The position numbers and the translations under genes are program-made. Positions 12,021 through 23,118 of a stretch of DNA of 64,000 nucleotides are shown in pieces. The notes below the pieces were generated by a model. It did not search any database and had not been told where the DNA came from. It saw only the letters and a program-made list of their open reading frames with translations. This DNA comes from Carya illinoinensis (taxonomy: Eukaryota > Streptophyta > Magnoliopsida > Fagales > Juglandaceae): assembly GCF_018687715.1 (NCBI RefSeq), contig NC_056759.1:7146501-7210500 (forward strand), in the 5' to 3' direction. Each line of letters opens with the position of its first letter. Positions within the stretch are counted from its first letter, which is position 1.

Positions 12021-12926
12021 ATCATGGAGGCTCGTATTAATAAGCATGATCAAATCGATAATGGCATTGCAGGGCGACATGTCCTGACTTGTTACACACT
12101 TGACAGGTAGGGCGATGAGAAGTGTACTGCTATTGTGAAAAGCCACTGGGAGAGGAGGAGCAACCACCTCGATTGTTATAGAAGGGATGACCCCGACTAT
12201 GTCCTTGATGGCCAGCACGATAAGATCCACATCCACGATTATCCAGGTTGGTAGCAACACTGAGGTTAGCAGAGGGATCAAGAGAGAAAGTTGTACTTCG
12301 ATGCTGATGAGTGGTGCGACTTTCATGAATTAAAAGTAATTGAAACAATTCATGAAAGGAGATGGGCTCTGCCCGTGCATTGACAGTAGTTATAAAGACT
12401 TCATAAGAGGAGCCAAGACCGTTGAGAAAATAAGTAACTACTTCTTTGTCAGGAAGAGAGTTACCTGTAGTGGCCAAGGAGTCTACAAGTGAACAGACCT
12501 TGCCGAAATAGTTGGTGATGATCTGATCTCCTTTTGAAAGAGTTGGAATCGTATTTGAAATTACTGAGCCTAAGAGTGAGAGGCAAACATAGATGCCAAG
12601 GAGAGCCAGAGGGCACGAGCTGTTGTAGAGGACAGAACATGACCAAGCAGAGAGTCTGGAAGAGAGGAGAAAAGAACACTTAAGACTAGTTGATCAATGA
12701 GCTGCCATGAGATAAAAGTTGGGTTGCGTTTGGATGGTAAGTCTGAGGATGCAGGTAAGGATTCAGAGGGAGGGAGACTGGTCCCATCAACATAGAAGTA
12801 GAGGTCTTGACCTCGTAGGTAAGTAGAGATTTGCACTGTCCATAGGAGATAATTTTCATTGGTTAACTTGGTTGTGATGATATGAGAGAAGGAAGAGAGA
12901 AAGGGAGAAGGAGATGAGGCAGCCAT
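12020..12926 (-). pseudogene. Copia gag remnant
   Basis: The ATG at 12926-12924 opens a typical copia gag (LTNENYLLW, then YFLNGLGSSYEVF). The frame shifts once around 12480-12570. A TAG near 12129 then cuts the chain just before a CCHC zinc knuckle (CQVCNKSGHVALQC, about 12064-12105) that packages RNA in active elements. The start lies about 30 bases inside the primer site, as usual in this family. Confidence 0.85.
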
Positions 12927-12944
12927 GGAGAATGACGATTAGTC

Positions 12945-12961
12945 TGAGGCTTGTGATACCA
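12945..12961 (-). other. Primer-binding site of the copia element
   Basis: The minus strand reads TGGTATCA directly after the LTR end CGTAACA. It is complementary to the 3' end of initiator methionine tRNA, the usual copia primer. The match weakens after eight bases. Confidence 0.85.
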
Positions 12962-13240
12962 TGTTACGAAGAAAGAATTATGGAAAAACTTATTTGATTC
13001 TTATTTAAAGAATTGGGCATATTTATACATGAATAAGAGTAAAATAAGAAAATAAATTTAATATACAATAACTTGAGACAATTCCTAACAGTTTTCTTTA
13101 CTGTTATCTTCTAGAAGATGCTCTGCTGTTGGTTGTAACGAAGCTGATAAGTGGCCTTGCTGACTTATTTTATTTGTGCTGCACTTCTTGCCTTCTAGAC
13201 GTTTGTCTAAATGTGAAATAGGATTTGTTCTTCTGATATG
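12962..13240 (-). repeat. 5' LTR of the copia element
   Basis: It pairs with 8616-8890. The outer end could run to 13242 (CA), which would give a standard TG start on the minus strand. Confidence 0.85.
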
Positions 13241-15597
13241 CAAGGATGGCATCCATCAAGGTGTTGGCTGGGCAATGTGGCATGAAAGAAGAAGTATGGA
13301 AAAAAAAAGGGCTTTTGGTGATGGTGATGGCAACATACAAGATGGGTTGATATTCTTAGACAGAGAAGTGGGAATGAGACTTGGGGGTTGAGGTGTCGTG
13401 GCCGAGCAATGCTTGATGGTAAATTATGGGGAAGGTGCAGCAACCCTAGTTTGAGGAAGGTGCAAGTTTCCAAACTTTTTACGAGAATTTTGATGCAAAA
13501 ACCATGAGCAAGAAGATTACCCTGAAAGTGAGTAGACTAGATGGTACGAAAACTCAAACTTCTCGATTTTCTCACCAAGCAATGAGTCAAACACGACCAC
13601 CCAATCTTTTAGCTTCATCAACAAAATCAAAAAACTCGTTGAAGTACAATGATAAAAGCTAAACAAGGTTCAGAACAATGACAAGCATCAATAACTTCAA
13701 CAAGATCTTTTTCTCGCAACAGTGTCTAAGAATTAAACCATGAAAGCTGCAGAGTTTGCAATGATGATACCTTTTTTGTAAAATATCAAAGATTTTTGCC
13801 AATGAAATGGGGAAAAATGGCCTCTTAGAGGAGTGAGGAGCTTCTAGCCGATTTGATGGTAAAGCTCAATAGCCGTGTTGAAGGAGAGCAGCAAATCGTG
13901 AGGATCAGAGAGAGAGAGAGAGAGAGATGGAGGAATGAGAAACTCTAATATGAGAGAGAGACCAACGAATTTTTTTTTTAATTTAGTATAAAAGAACAGC
14001 TGATGTCAGCGGCATGCTCAAATTCGTCCCTAAAATTGCTTATACGTAGCGTTCCTCTATAATGTATAGTGTTCCTGTGAACCCTAGTGGGAAGGAGACG
14101 TGCATGGAGTAAAAACTTATCCGAAACTAATAGTTGGTTCTAACGGGCTTGGTTCTTGGGCCCACAAGGTTTGGGCTTTTTCCCTAAACTTTGGGTCTCG
14201 ATTCAACGTCCAAAATAATCTAATTTGTCCCACAAATTTCTCAGCCCAAGAAAAGATTTCACCTAATCCAAAAATCTTTAATGATTTTTCACTTAACTAG
14301 TAAGCTCAATAAAAATAAAATTCGATATCCGCCAAAATAAAAATTTGGACTCGTAGTCCCTTCCAAAAAAATAAAAAAATACTATTAATCTTAAGTAAAC
14401 TTTTCATCTATATAACTTTAAAAATTTTAAAAAGCTGATTTGTGCTTGACATGGGTGTTACATCAATAATTAAAAAGACATCCAATATGCACAATGGACC
14501 AAAGTTGTTTTTGTTGGGGAAGGCAAAGTTAAGTTTTTAAGTTTGATCAAAACATAGCTCTAACATGATGGGTAGTTTTTTTTTTTTTTAAATAGTAATC
14601 ATAAAACAAAACAGTAAAGAATTTTATTATAAATCGCAGTTTGATATCTTAAATTCAACTCATTGAGCTGATTAGGCTCCTTGAGTCCAACATTAGGTTA
14701 TACGCAATTCCAGAACAAAATTTAATTTGTCCCAACTCCAACAACTCAATTTTTACGGGTCAAATTATTCTCTTTTGAGAAGTGTATCAGTGCAAAACTA
14801 CAAATATACAGTATCGTAATTTTATTATAAAATGATAAGAAAAATACCATCTTCATAGATTAGTAACTTACTTTTGACAAATACTAAAATTAAATTAATC
14901 TTGACTTTATTTAGATAAGTCATTAAGATTTTTGTAATTACAATTTAAAATAAAATCAATTCAAAGAAAATACTCAAAGGAAAAAAAAGCTGTTGTTCGA
15001 AGATCAAATTAATGAGAAAGAAAATTTCTAGAAAATTGATTTCATTTAATTTCTCACTATGCTTTACTCATCGAATTAATTGAATTTAATTCTTTCTGTT
15101 TGTTAGCAAATCTCTAAACTCATCCAAAAACCTCTTTCGATAGTCAATTGAAAATATTCTTGTCTATCATTTTATATAAGAGTATGCAAATTAATAAAAC
15201 AAGAAAGCATTAAGACCAACGATTTTAATACTACATAGGTTCATACAAGTCTTTCAATTTCGAATATCTACCTATTTTGAAATATTCAAGATCTATCCTA
15301 TAATTTTCTCTTTCGATAGCAAATCATAATATTAAAATCATTTAATTAATGGACAGTCAATTAGAACTAATAAGCTTAGAATAAATCAGATAAATATAAA
15401 AGAGAATTATTTCAAATTAGTATAGAAAAATAAGTATAGTTTGAAATTAGATTATATCGTTTTCTTAAAATAAAAATAAAAAAATTAGTTAATATTGAAA
15501 ATTAAATTCAACATAAATGAATTTATCATAATTTTTAAAAAAAATACTCATAATATGCAGTATTCTCCACTTTTTTCTTCAAATTTTCCTCTAAGCA

Positions 15598-16053
15598 TGT
15601 TACACGCCGACACTACTGGGAAGAGAACAGAAGAAGAACTCGGCACTAGTTCACTTAGGTTGTCTCAGAAGACTTGATGCTGAGATATGGGTTCCGTGTA
15701 AGGGCTGGACTGAAGAGATGGGCTGGGGCATCGGCTGAAAGGAGGATATTGTTTGGGCCTCTAACGGGCCGGCAAGGAGCATGACCCATTTTATTTCCTG
15801 CTTTAATTCCATTAAATCTGTAACCAACAAGGGCAATCCTGTCTTTCTTCATTACTAGTATATCTAGCATAACATTAGCGTAGGGGAATCATCGAGAAGA
15901 AAAGTAAGAAAGTTGTATTCTGTTTTCATCTCATTCACGGAGGAGCTCCCCTCGAAGAGAGCCTCATCATTTCCCTGTTTTTTTCTACTCAATACAGATG
16001 AATTCCATTACAGATTGTTCTAGTTCCTTCTAATTCTAATCTGATCTATTACA
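15598..16053 (+). repeat. 5' LTR of the gypsy element
   Basis: It has TG...CA ends and is about 97 percent identical by eye to 20529-20977. It carries a 3-base and a 5-base difference in length. Confidence 0.93.
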
Positions 16054-16055
16054 AG

Positions 16056-16070
16056 TGGTATCCAAAGCCC
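16056..16070 (+). other. Primer-binding site of the gypsy element
   Basis: TGGTATCCAAAGCCC lies two bases after the 5' LTR. It resembles the initiator-methionine tRNA complement with a changed base after TGGTATC. Confidence 0.8.
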
Positions 16071-16088
16071 CTTTCCTGCCCTGTGGAA

Positions 16089-17006
16089 ATGGCTGAAAAT
16101 ACTCGCATGAAAGATTTACAAGAGGGACTCAATGCCTAAAAGAAAGCTACGGAACAGCATATAAAAAATACTGATAGCCAGTTTAATACAATAGGAGTGG
16201 AAATGCTAGCTATGCGACGCTAGATGGAGGCAATGCTGAAGCAGTTTTCGGGTATGGCAGCAGACCTGTAGTGTGTGAAGACAACATTATCAAGTGAATC
16301 ATCCAGAAATCATCAACACAATGAAGATCTGGAAAACAATGATGCAAGAAGGGTACCTCATAATTCTGACATCCAGCCAAGGCCTATTCGATTGGATTTT
16401 CCAGTCTTCAACGGTGATAACCCCCATGGATGGTTGTTTAAGGTAAAACATTTTTGTACTTATCATAGTATCCTTCCTCAGCATAAAATGCGCTTAGTGT
16501 CCCTTCACATGGAAGGGAAAGCACTGGTTTGGTTTCAAGATTTGGAGGAGTCTGGAAGGATAAACACGTGGGATGCTTTTGTTAAGGCATTATTAATTAG
16601 ATTTGGCCCAACCACATATGATGACCCAATGGAACAGTTGGCTAAGTTGAACCAGAAGGGTAGTGTGGATGATTATAAATATGATTTTGAAGTCTTGTCT
16701 AATAGGCTGCGTGGAGTATCTGAGGATTGCAAACTTAGTTGCTTTCTCGGTGGCCTTAAGGATGATATAAGGGTGTCAGTTAAAATGTTTACACCTACTA
16801 ATTTACTCACAGCTTATGGACTTGCAAAGATGCAGGAGGAAAAAAATTTTTTGCAAAAAAAGAACCCATACAAAAGCACACAATACCATACAGCCACACC
16901 CAATCATCAACAAACCTACTTCAAACCCACCCCACAAAACCCACCCATAGATAACAACCAACACCATCCAAAAGCCATTGTTTCAAAGTTAGCCAATTTG
17001 AAATGA
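16089..17006 (+). pseudogene. Gypsy gag, broken by three stops
   Basis: The likely original start is the ATG at 16089. In the same frame stops occur at 16137 (TAA), 16221 (TAG) and 16269 (TAG), after which the frame stays open to 17006. The open part carries the gag (retrotransposon capsid) signature: FNGDNPHGWLFKVKHFC, MEGKALVWFQDL, W.AFVKALLIRFG and DDPMEQLAKLNQKGSV. In active elements gag forms the particle shell. All three stops are one C-to-T change away from glutamine codons. Confidence 0.9.
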
Positions 17007-17233
17007 GAGAGCGCAGGGCTAAAGGCCTATGTTATTCTTGTGATTCCAAGTGGTCACCGGGTCATAAATGTGTCACTCCTAAGCTGTATTTGATTGAAGG
17101 AATTGATGAAAATTATGAACTAGTAGATGTTGCTCCCACCACAGAGGAGAATCAGATTGCATCCCCACAAAGCTCTGTCTCTCGAAAACCCAGAAATCAC
17201 CTTACATGCTATTATAGGGTCCTTGAACCCTAA
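17003..17233 (+). pseudogene. Gypsy gag zinc knuckle, shifted frame
   Basis: The frame holding RRAKGLCYSCDSKWSPGHKC, the nucleocapsid knuckle of plant chromoviruses, is out of register with the upstream gag (stop at 17004-17006) and with pol, so at least one small indel lies on each side. In intact relatives the knuckle joins gag to protease in a single chain. Confidence 0.85.
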
Positions 17234-20200
17234 AACTATGCGAGTGGTGGGCAAAATTGGTAGCCAACCAGTGACCATTCTCATTGATTCAGGAAGTACT
17301 CACAATTTCCTGGACCCTTCTATACTTCCCAAGCTCTCCCTCCAAGTGTTCACGAATGACAAGGTGAGGGTGAAAGTTGCAAATGGAGACCAAGTGCAGA
17401 GTGAGGGCAGAATTAAGGATGTTCCCATGGTTGCGCAGGACATGAGATTTTCGGTGGATATGTATCTCCTAGTGTTGGCCGGTTGTGATGTAGTGTTGGG
17501 TGTGCAGTGGTTGCAAGGATTAGGGTCGGTTTTATGGAATTTCCAGGACCTCACCATGCGCTTTAATTATCAGGACATAATGATCCTTTTAAAAGGGTTG
17601 CGAGGCAACACTTTGATGGAAGAAGGGGCATTCAATAGAGCTACTGCTCTGGAAAAAAAAGGGGTTCTATTACAGCTCATTGAACAGGCTCCTCAAGCTC
17701 AAACACCTACCACAGTTCCTCAACCCATACAACACCTCCTGGACCTATATCCTGACATTTTTCACCTCCCTTCCGGCCTACCCCCAACCAGATCTCATGA
17801 CCACAATATCACCTTATTACCTAGCACTCAGCCCATTTCCGTGAGACCCTACCGATACCCCTATTTTCAGAAGGATGAAATAGAGAAAATCATAAAAGAG
17901 CTGTTGGACTCGGGTGTTATTCAACCTAGCCAAAGTCCATATTCATCTCCTGTTTTATTGGTAAGGAAGGCAGATGGTACATGGCGCTTATGTGTTGACT
18001 ATCGTGCACTCAACCATGTTACAGTGAAGGATAAATACCCAATTCCGGTGGTGGAGGAATTGATGGATGAATTACATGGTGCCAAAGTGTTTTCTAAGCT
18101 CAACTTAAGGTCGGGATATCATCAAATTAGGGTGAAACCTGAAGACATCCCTAAAACAGCATTTCGTACCCATGAGGGACACTATGAATTTCTGGTGATG
18201 CCATTCGACCTCACCAATGCTCCCTCCACTTTCCAAAGCTTCATGAATCAGGTTTTTAAACCTCATTTGCGGAAGTTTATTTTGGTTTTTTTTTATGATA
18301 TTTTGATTTATAGCAGGGATGAAGCAGCTCACTTACTACACCTACAACTCACCTTTGACATTTTACTAGACAACCAGCTTTACGCAAAGCTGAGTAAATG
18401 TGAGTTTGGCTGCATGGAAATTGCATATTTGGGCGATTTAATTTCTGGCCAAAGTGTAAGGGCTGATCCGGAGAAGATTAAAGCAATGATGAATTGGCCT
18501 CTGCCTAAATCCCTTAAGGCTTTGCGTGGTTTTCTAGGCCTTACAGGGTACTACCGGAGATTTGTCAGAGGTTATGGGGGTGTAGCAGCAAAGTTGACCA
18601 GTTTGCTCAAAAAAGACTGTTTCACTTGGGATGAGGAAGCCCAGGCAGCCTTTGATAACCTCAAAACAGCTATGACTGAACCTCTAGTCTTAGCCCTGCC
18701 CAACTTCCAACAATCTTTTGTCATTGAATGCGATGCTTCGGGTGAGGCCATTGGGGCTGTCCTTATGCAGTCAGGGAGACCCCTTGCATTCTTTAGTCAA
18801 GCCTTAAAAGGGAGGTCTCTAAAACTCTCTACCTATGAGAAAGAATTTCTGGCGCTAGTTTCAGCAATTCAAAAGTGGCGTCATTATCTGTTAGGCCAGC
18901 CGTTTGTTATCAAAATAGATCATCAGAGTTTGAAATTCTTGCTTGACCAAAGAGTGGGTACGGTTATGCAACAAAAATGGGTCGCTAAACTCATGGACTA
19001 TGACTTTGTAGTGGAATACAAGAAGGGCAAAGAGAATGTGGTGGCCGATGCATTATCTAGACAAGGGGTAGATACTGAGGTGACTATATCTCTTATCTCT
19101 GTCCCCTATTGGGACTGGATGAACGAGATAAAGGCTTTGTATTCTAGTGATGACAGAATTAAGGCTCTATGGGAGAAACACACACAGGGACAGCTACCAC
19201 GCCCTTACACAGTGAAGAGCGACATGCTATTTTACAAAGACAGAATTTATATCCCTGCCGTTGCTTCTTTTGTCCACAAACTATTGGATTTCTTACATGG
19301 AAGCCCCTTAGGGGGTCACTTGGGCTTTGACAAGACCCTTTATCGGGTTAAGAAGGATTTTTACTGGCCTGGCCAGAAACTGGATGTGTGCAATTTTCTC
19401 AAGGCCTGTGACATTTGTCAAGCTGTCAAGGTGGATAATACCCTTCCTAGTGGCTTACTTCAACCACTACCTATCCCATCCATACCATGGACTGACATTA
19501 CAATAGACTTTGTGGAAGGCTTGCCTAGCTCGGGTGGTTTTAATGCCCTATGGGTGGTCGTCGACAGATTCACCAAATATGCCCATTTCATACCTATCTC
19601 ACATCCATATACTGCTAAGACCATTGCCCAACTATTCCTCAAACACATTTTCAAACTCCATGGAATGCCAAACTCCATTATCTCCAATCGCGACCCAACA
19701 TTCACTAGCAAGTTTTGGCAAGAGTTTCTGTCCTTATAAGGGGTTAAGTTGGCTTTCAGTACGGCGTACCATCCACAAACAAATGGTCAAACCGAATCTG
19801 TTAACAAATGGGTGGAGAAGTACTTGCGATCCTATGTCTGTGATAAACCTAAGGAGTGGTCAAAATGGGTGGTCTTGGCCGAATGGTGCTACAACTCGAG
19901 CCAGCATGCTTCGAGTAAGCTCACACCATTCCAAGCACTGTATGGTTATCAACCCCCTAAGCTATCAAGTGACACGGCAGGCACAGCGGGATTGGAGGAA
20001 GTAGAAATTACCTTGCGGGAAAGAGATCAACTTTGGGCCCTATTGAAACAAAATCTGATTAGATCCCATGAGAGAATGAAGAAATATGCAGATAAAAATA
20101 GAAAAGAAGTACAGTTAGAAGTCGGGGAATGGGTTTACCTCAAGCTCCAGCCATACCGACAGTCTTCACTTCGCCATCACCAAAGCCTGAAACTTTCACC

Positions 20201-20381
20201 TCGATTTTATGGCCCTTTTCAGGTCACTCACAAGCTCGGTGAAGTTGCTTACCGAATCCGACTACCCCCTTCATCACAACTCCATGATGTTTTTCACAGC
20301 TCACAATTTAAAAAAAAAAATTGGGATCCCAAGTCAATATCTTTCCTACACTACCTCCCATTGACAAAAATGGTGTTATAA
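17127..20381 (+). pseudogene. Gypsy pol: protease, RT, RNase H, integrase
   Basis: The order is: protease (DSGSTHNFL, about 17286), reverse transcriptase (about 17830-18590), RNase H (IECDASGEAIGAVL to VVADALSR, about 18720-19060), integrase zinc domain (H..H then CDIC, about 19275-19425) and integrase core. The first RT catalytic Asp is Asn (18102-18104), and the first Asp of the DD pair is Tyr (18294-18296, VFFYDILIYS). The second integrase Asp is Asn (19686-19688, SNRDP). A TAA at 19737-19739 splits the integrase, and the same frame resumes at once with TAYHPQTNGQTES. It is an inactive remnant. Confidence 0.93.
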
Positions 20382-20518
20382 AACCGGAACCTGAGGAGAT
20401 TTTACCGGTTGTCGAGCTATTGGTTCGCTGGACTGGTCAGACGCCGAACGATGCCTCCTGGGAGCCTTACACACAGCTTTGCACCGATTATCCCCACCTT
20501 GTGGGCAAGGTGTTTTGA
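20321..20518 (+). pseudogene. Gypsy integrase C-terminal, chromodomain-like tail
   Basis: After a run of A's at about 20309-20320 the frame shifts, and this piece continues with LLVRWTGQTPNDASWEPY up to a TGA at 20516-20518. The W...SWEPY pattern resembles the chromodomain that steers chromovirus insertion to heterochromatin. It is short and degenerate, so this assignment is moderate. Confidence 0.65.
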
Positions 20519-20519
20519 T

Positions 20520-20528
20520 GGGGGGGAT
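20520..20528 (+). other. Polypurine tract of the gypsy element
   Basis: GGGGGGGAT lies directly before the 3' LTR. It primes plus-strand DNA synthesis in this class. Confidence 0.8.
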
Positions 20529-20977
20529 TGTTACACGCCGACACTGCTGGGAAGAGAACAGAAGAACTCGGCACTAGTTCACTTAGGTTGTCTCAGAAGA
20601 CTTGATGCTGAGATATGGGTTCCGTGTAAGGGCTTGAAGAGATGGGCTGGGGCATCGGCTGAAAGGAGGATATTGTTTGGGCCTCTAACGGGCCAGCCAG
20701 GAGCATGACCCATTTTATTTCCTTCTTTAATTCCATTAAATCTGTAACCAACAAGGGCAATCATGTCTTTCTTCATTACTTGTATATCTAGCATAACATT
20801 AGCGTGGGGGAATCATCAAGAAGAAAAGTAAGAAAGTTGTATTCTGTTTTCATCTCATTCACGGAGGAGCTCCCCTCGAAGAGAGCCTCATCATTTCCCT
20901 GTTTTTTTCTATTCAATACAGATGAATTTCATTACAGATTGTTCTAGTTCCTTCTAATTCTAATTTGATCTATTACA
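20529..20977 (+). repeat. 3' LTR of the gypsy element
   Basis: It pairs with 15598-16053, with the same TGTTACACG start and TTACA end. Confidence 0.93.
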
Positions 20978-22404
20978 AAACAGCGTCCTTTTTATTTATT
21001 TATTTTTTTTTGGGTCCCCTTTTACGTCAATAGAAGAGAGAACTGGCCAGCATTCCCCAAAAAAATTGAATTTTCTCTCCAATCCAATTTTGGCTGCTTC
21101 TGTTACGGAACGAACGAACGAAAATAAAATCTCTTCCGCATTTCACTCATGCGTCTTTCTCCCAAGTCAAACCAAAGGCCCACGTTGCTTCTCCCATCAA
21201 TCAAAAACAATGGCCCGTATTGCATGCCAAGTTTAAAACTAAAACTACTTTCTTTCTTGTACGTAGTTTATCTTCCTCAAAATCAAAACATGCTGGTGCG
21301 TGCCCACATGTAACTTTTAACATGCAATTCAAAGGTTTGTCAAGTTTCAATTTGTTCTATTATTTAAAAATTTACCTTGACCTTTATCCCTTAAATGGTA
21401 TAAGTGAAATTTGAATATTCTTTTTCTTTAAATTTGGAATAAAATTTAATAACAATAATAAAATTTAAAATTATATTAAAGTTTAAAATTAAAAAAATAA
21501 AATTATATTAAATTATACAAGTCATCAAAGTGATACATTTACAAAAATATCACGTAAAAATAAATTTATAAATAGATATAATTTTATATAATATATTAAA
21601 TCTACTTTACAGAAAATATAATTTAATAATTTAACATATCATACCAAATTATATTAATTTATAAGTTTATTTTTATAAAATATTTTTATAAGTAAAACAT
21701 TTCTCTTTTTTTCTATTCATCATTGTTATTATTGGAATTGTTTGTACTTTCCTTTTCTCTCAATGGGAAGATGTTTCAACTCGCCAGATGATTTGTTGCT
21801 TCCACCATAGATTCAGCAGTAGTACTGTACTCATATAGCTAATTTTCTCAACACTCTAGATTTAAAGGATGATTTGGGATGACACAACCAAGCCGCTTGA
21901 AAACTAGATCCATATTTTGTTTTTACTTAAAAAACAAATAAATAAATAAATACTTGCATAGTTTGCAGGTCAGCATCCGTAATCATTTGAACGTAATATC
22001 TAAAAGAGTAGTGTTACACGTATGCAAATGAATATCAGTTCTATTTTATCAATTTTTTGATTTAAATATTAAATTTTAAAATTTACTTAAAATTACAAGT
22101 ATAAATATCATTTTCCAATCTAAAACGTTCCCATTTAGTAATGCGAGTCAAAAAACATATAAATTTTATATGCAAATAGGAAATAGAAGAAATATGATTC
22201 ACATGCGTGAAAAATATAATTCACGCCAACTTCTAAATAAAATAATTAAAAGATTAAAAATATAAATTATATATTTTTACTCAACTCGTGATTGGTCGTT
22301 ACAAAATTGCAAATCTCATTTCTTCTAGTATCACCAAAAGCCCACAGAAGTACAGAACAACGTAATTATTATCAACAGCAAGGGTAATATCAGGCCACCA
22401 TCCC

Positions 22405-22418
22405 TATATATATGTCTC
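22405..22418 (+). promoter_or_regulatory. TATA box and auxin-type TGTCTC of the SAUR gene
   Basis: TATATATAT (22405-22413) overlaps TGTCTC (22413-22418), the classic auxin response core. It is about 140 bases before the ATG, a sensible distance for a SAUR promoter. Function is inferred. Confidence 0.55.
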
Positions 22419-22556
22419 CTCCCTCCCTGAACGGCCAATTACCCCAACATTGCTTCTGGGCTTCTAGCCATCTGAAATAAATAAATCGAAGCCCTCGCTA
22501 GTCGAGACTCAAAAGGGAGTGTCATTTTTTCTTTTTTCCTGTCCTTTGCCGTGAAT

Positions 22557-22895
22557 ATGTTAGCTGGACTCGGAAAATGCAGCAAAATCTACCACATTGT
22601 GAGGCTCCGCCAAATGCTGCGAAGGTGGCGCAACAAGGCTCGCATGTCAGCCAATCGCATACCCTCTGACGTACCGGCCGGACACGTGCCGGTCTGCGTG
22701 GGCACCAGTTGCAAGAGGTTCGTGGTGCCCGCGACCTACCTGAACCACCCCGTCTTCAAGAAGCTTCTGGTCCAAGCCGAAGAAGAGTACGGGTTCGCCA
22801 ACCAGGGCCCGCTAGCGATCCCTTGCGACGAGTCACTGTTCGAGGAGGTGCTACGGTTCATCTCGGGACCCGAGTCTGAAGAGACAAGACCATGA
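22557..22895 (+). CDS. SAUR53-like: SAUR52/53-type auxin-responsive protein, truncated C-terminus
   Basis: A single-exon gene of 112 residues from the ATG at 22557 (the in-frame GTG at 22551 is not a plant start). The N-terminal basic helix (KIYHIVRLRQMLRRWRNKAR) and the SAUR domain (about residues 38-100: VPAGHVPVCVG, RFVVPATYLNHPVFKKLL, AEEEYGF, GPLAIPCDESLFEEV) are complete. SAURs inhibit PP2C.D phosphatases and so raise plasma-membrane H+-ATPase activity during auxin-driven growth. Codons up to 106 are native. From 22877 on the sequence is a copia LTR, which provides the last six residues and the TGA. The lost 43-codon tail is at 24735-24872. The domain itself is undamaged, so the gene may still work. 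Confidence 0.88.
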   Translation: MLAGLGKCSKIYHIVRLRQMLRRWRNKARMSANRIPSDVPAGHVPVCVGTSCKRFVVPATYLNHPVFKKLLVQAEEEYGFANQGPLAIPCDESLFEEVLRFISGPESEETRP

Positions 22896-23078
22896 TTTGA
22901 TACTAAAATTAATATCTCTATGAGAATAGAGTAAATACATAGATTATAGTTTTATATGTAAACATTGTATCCATTACACAGCAGCTGTATATTTTCTTTT
23001 ATCGTTTCTGTACAGTTAGAAGTAGGGATGTAAATGTCAACTTTCGATTCCTGTAAATACTACATAAATCTATTTACA
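22877..23078 (+). repeat. 5' LTR of the copia element in the SAUR gene
   Basis: It begins TGAAGAG inside the SAUR frame and ends TTTACA directly before the primer site. It encodes the new stop of the SAUR. Confidence 0.88.
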
Positions 23079-23093
23079 TGGTATCAGTGCCGG
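23079..23093 (+). other. Primer-binding site of the copia element in SAUR
   Basis: TGGTATCAGTGCCGG follows the LTR without a gap, the complement of the initiator methionine tRNA end. Confidence 0.88.
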
Positions 23094-23118
23094 GTTGGTT
23101 TAATAATGTTGTCTTCAT

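Larger units (their letters stand above)
8616..13240 (-). mobile_element. Degenerate Ty1/copia retrotransposon
   Basis: LTRs of about 275-279 bp lie at 8616-8890 and 12962-13240 (both start TGTTACGAAG on the plus strand). Between them, on the minus strand, are a methionine-tRNA primer site, gag, protease, integrase, reverse transcriptase and RNase H remnants in copia order, then a CTCAAGGGGG polypurine tract. The frame is broken by many stops, shifts and small deletions, so the element cannot move by itself. The LTRs differ at roughly a tenth of positions by eye, older than the gypsy element at 15598. I could not find a matching target duplication. Confidence 0.9.
5234..14462. mobile_element. 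Solo LTR (about 4.6 kb) with a nested copia element
   Basis: The segment begins TGTAACACC and ends GGTGTTACA, the usual plant gypsy LTR ends. It is flanked by the same five bases, TCAAT, at 5229-5233 and 14463-14467. Taking out the copia element at 8616-13240 leaves about 4.6 kb. I saw no second copy of the ends inside, no primer site and no retrotransposon protein outside the nested element, so it reads as one LTR left after LTR-LTR recombination. LTRs this long are known in Tekay/Del-type chromoviruses; the clade is an inference. The part at 8080-8615 is unusually GTGG-rich. The short frames in it show no family features. Confidence 0.75.
15598..20977 (+). mobile_element. Ty3/gypsy chromovirus-like retrotransposon
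   Basis: LTRs of 456 and 449 bp (15598-16053, 20529-20977) begin TGTTACACG and end TTACA. The flanks are AAGCA (15593-15597) and AAACA (20978-20982), a target duplication with one mismatch. Inside are primer site, gag, CCHC knuckle, protease, reverse transcriptase, RNase H, integrase and a short chromodomain-like tail. The total of 5.38 kb fits small Reina-type chromoviruses (inference). I count about 11 substitutions and two small indels between the LTRs, so insertion is fairly recent, yet several stops, shifts and lost catalytic residues make it inactive. Confidence 0.93.

Noticed and set aside
8611..13247. Target duplication of the nested copia element
   Set aside because: TGTAA on the left and AGGAT on the right do not match, and shifting the ends by a few bases did not help.
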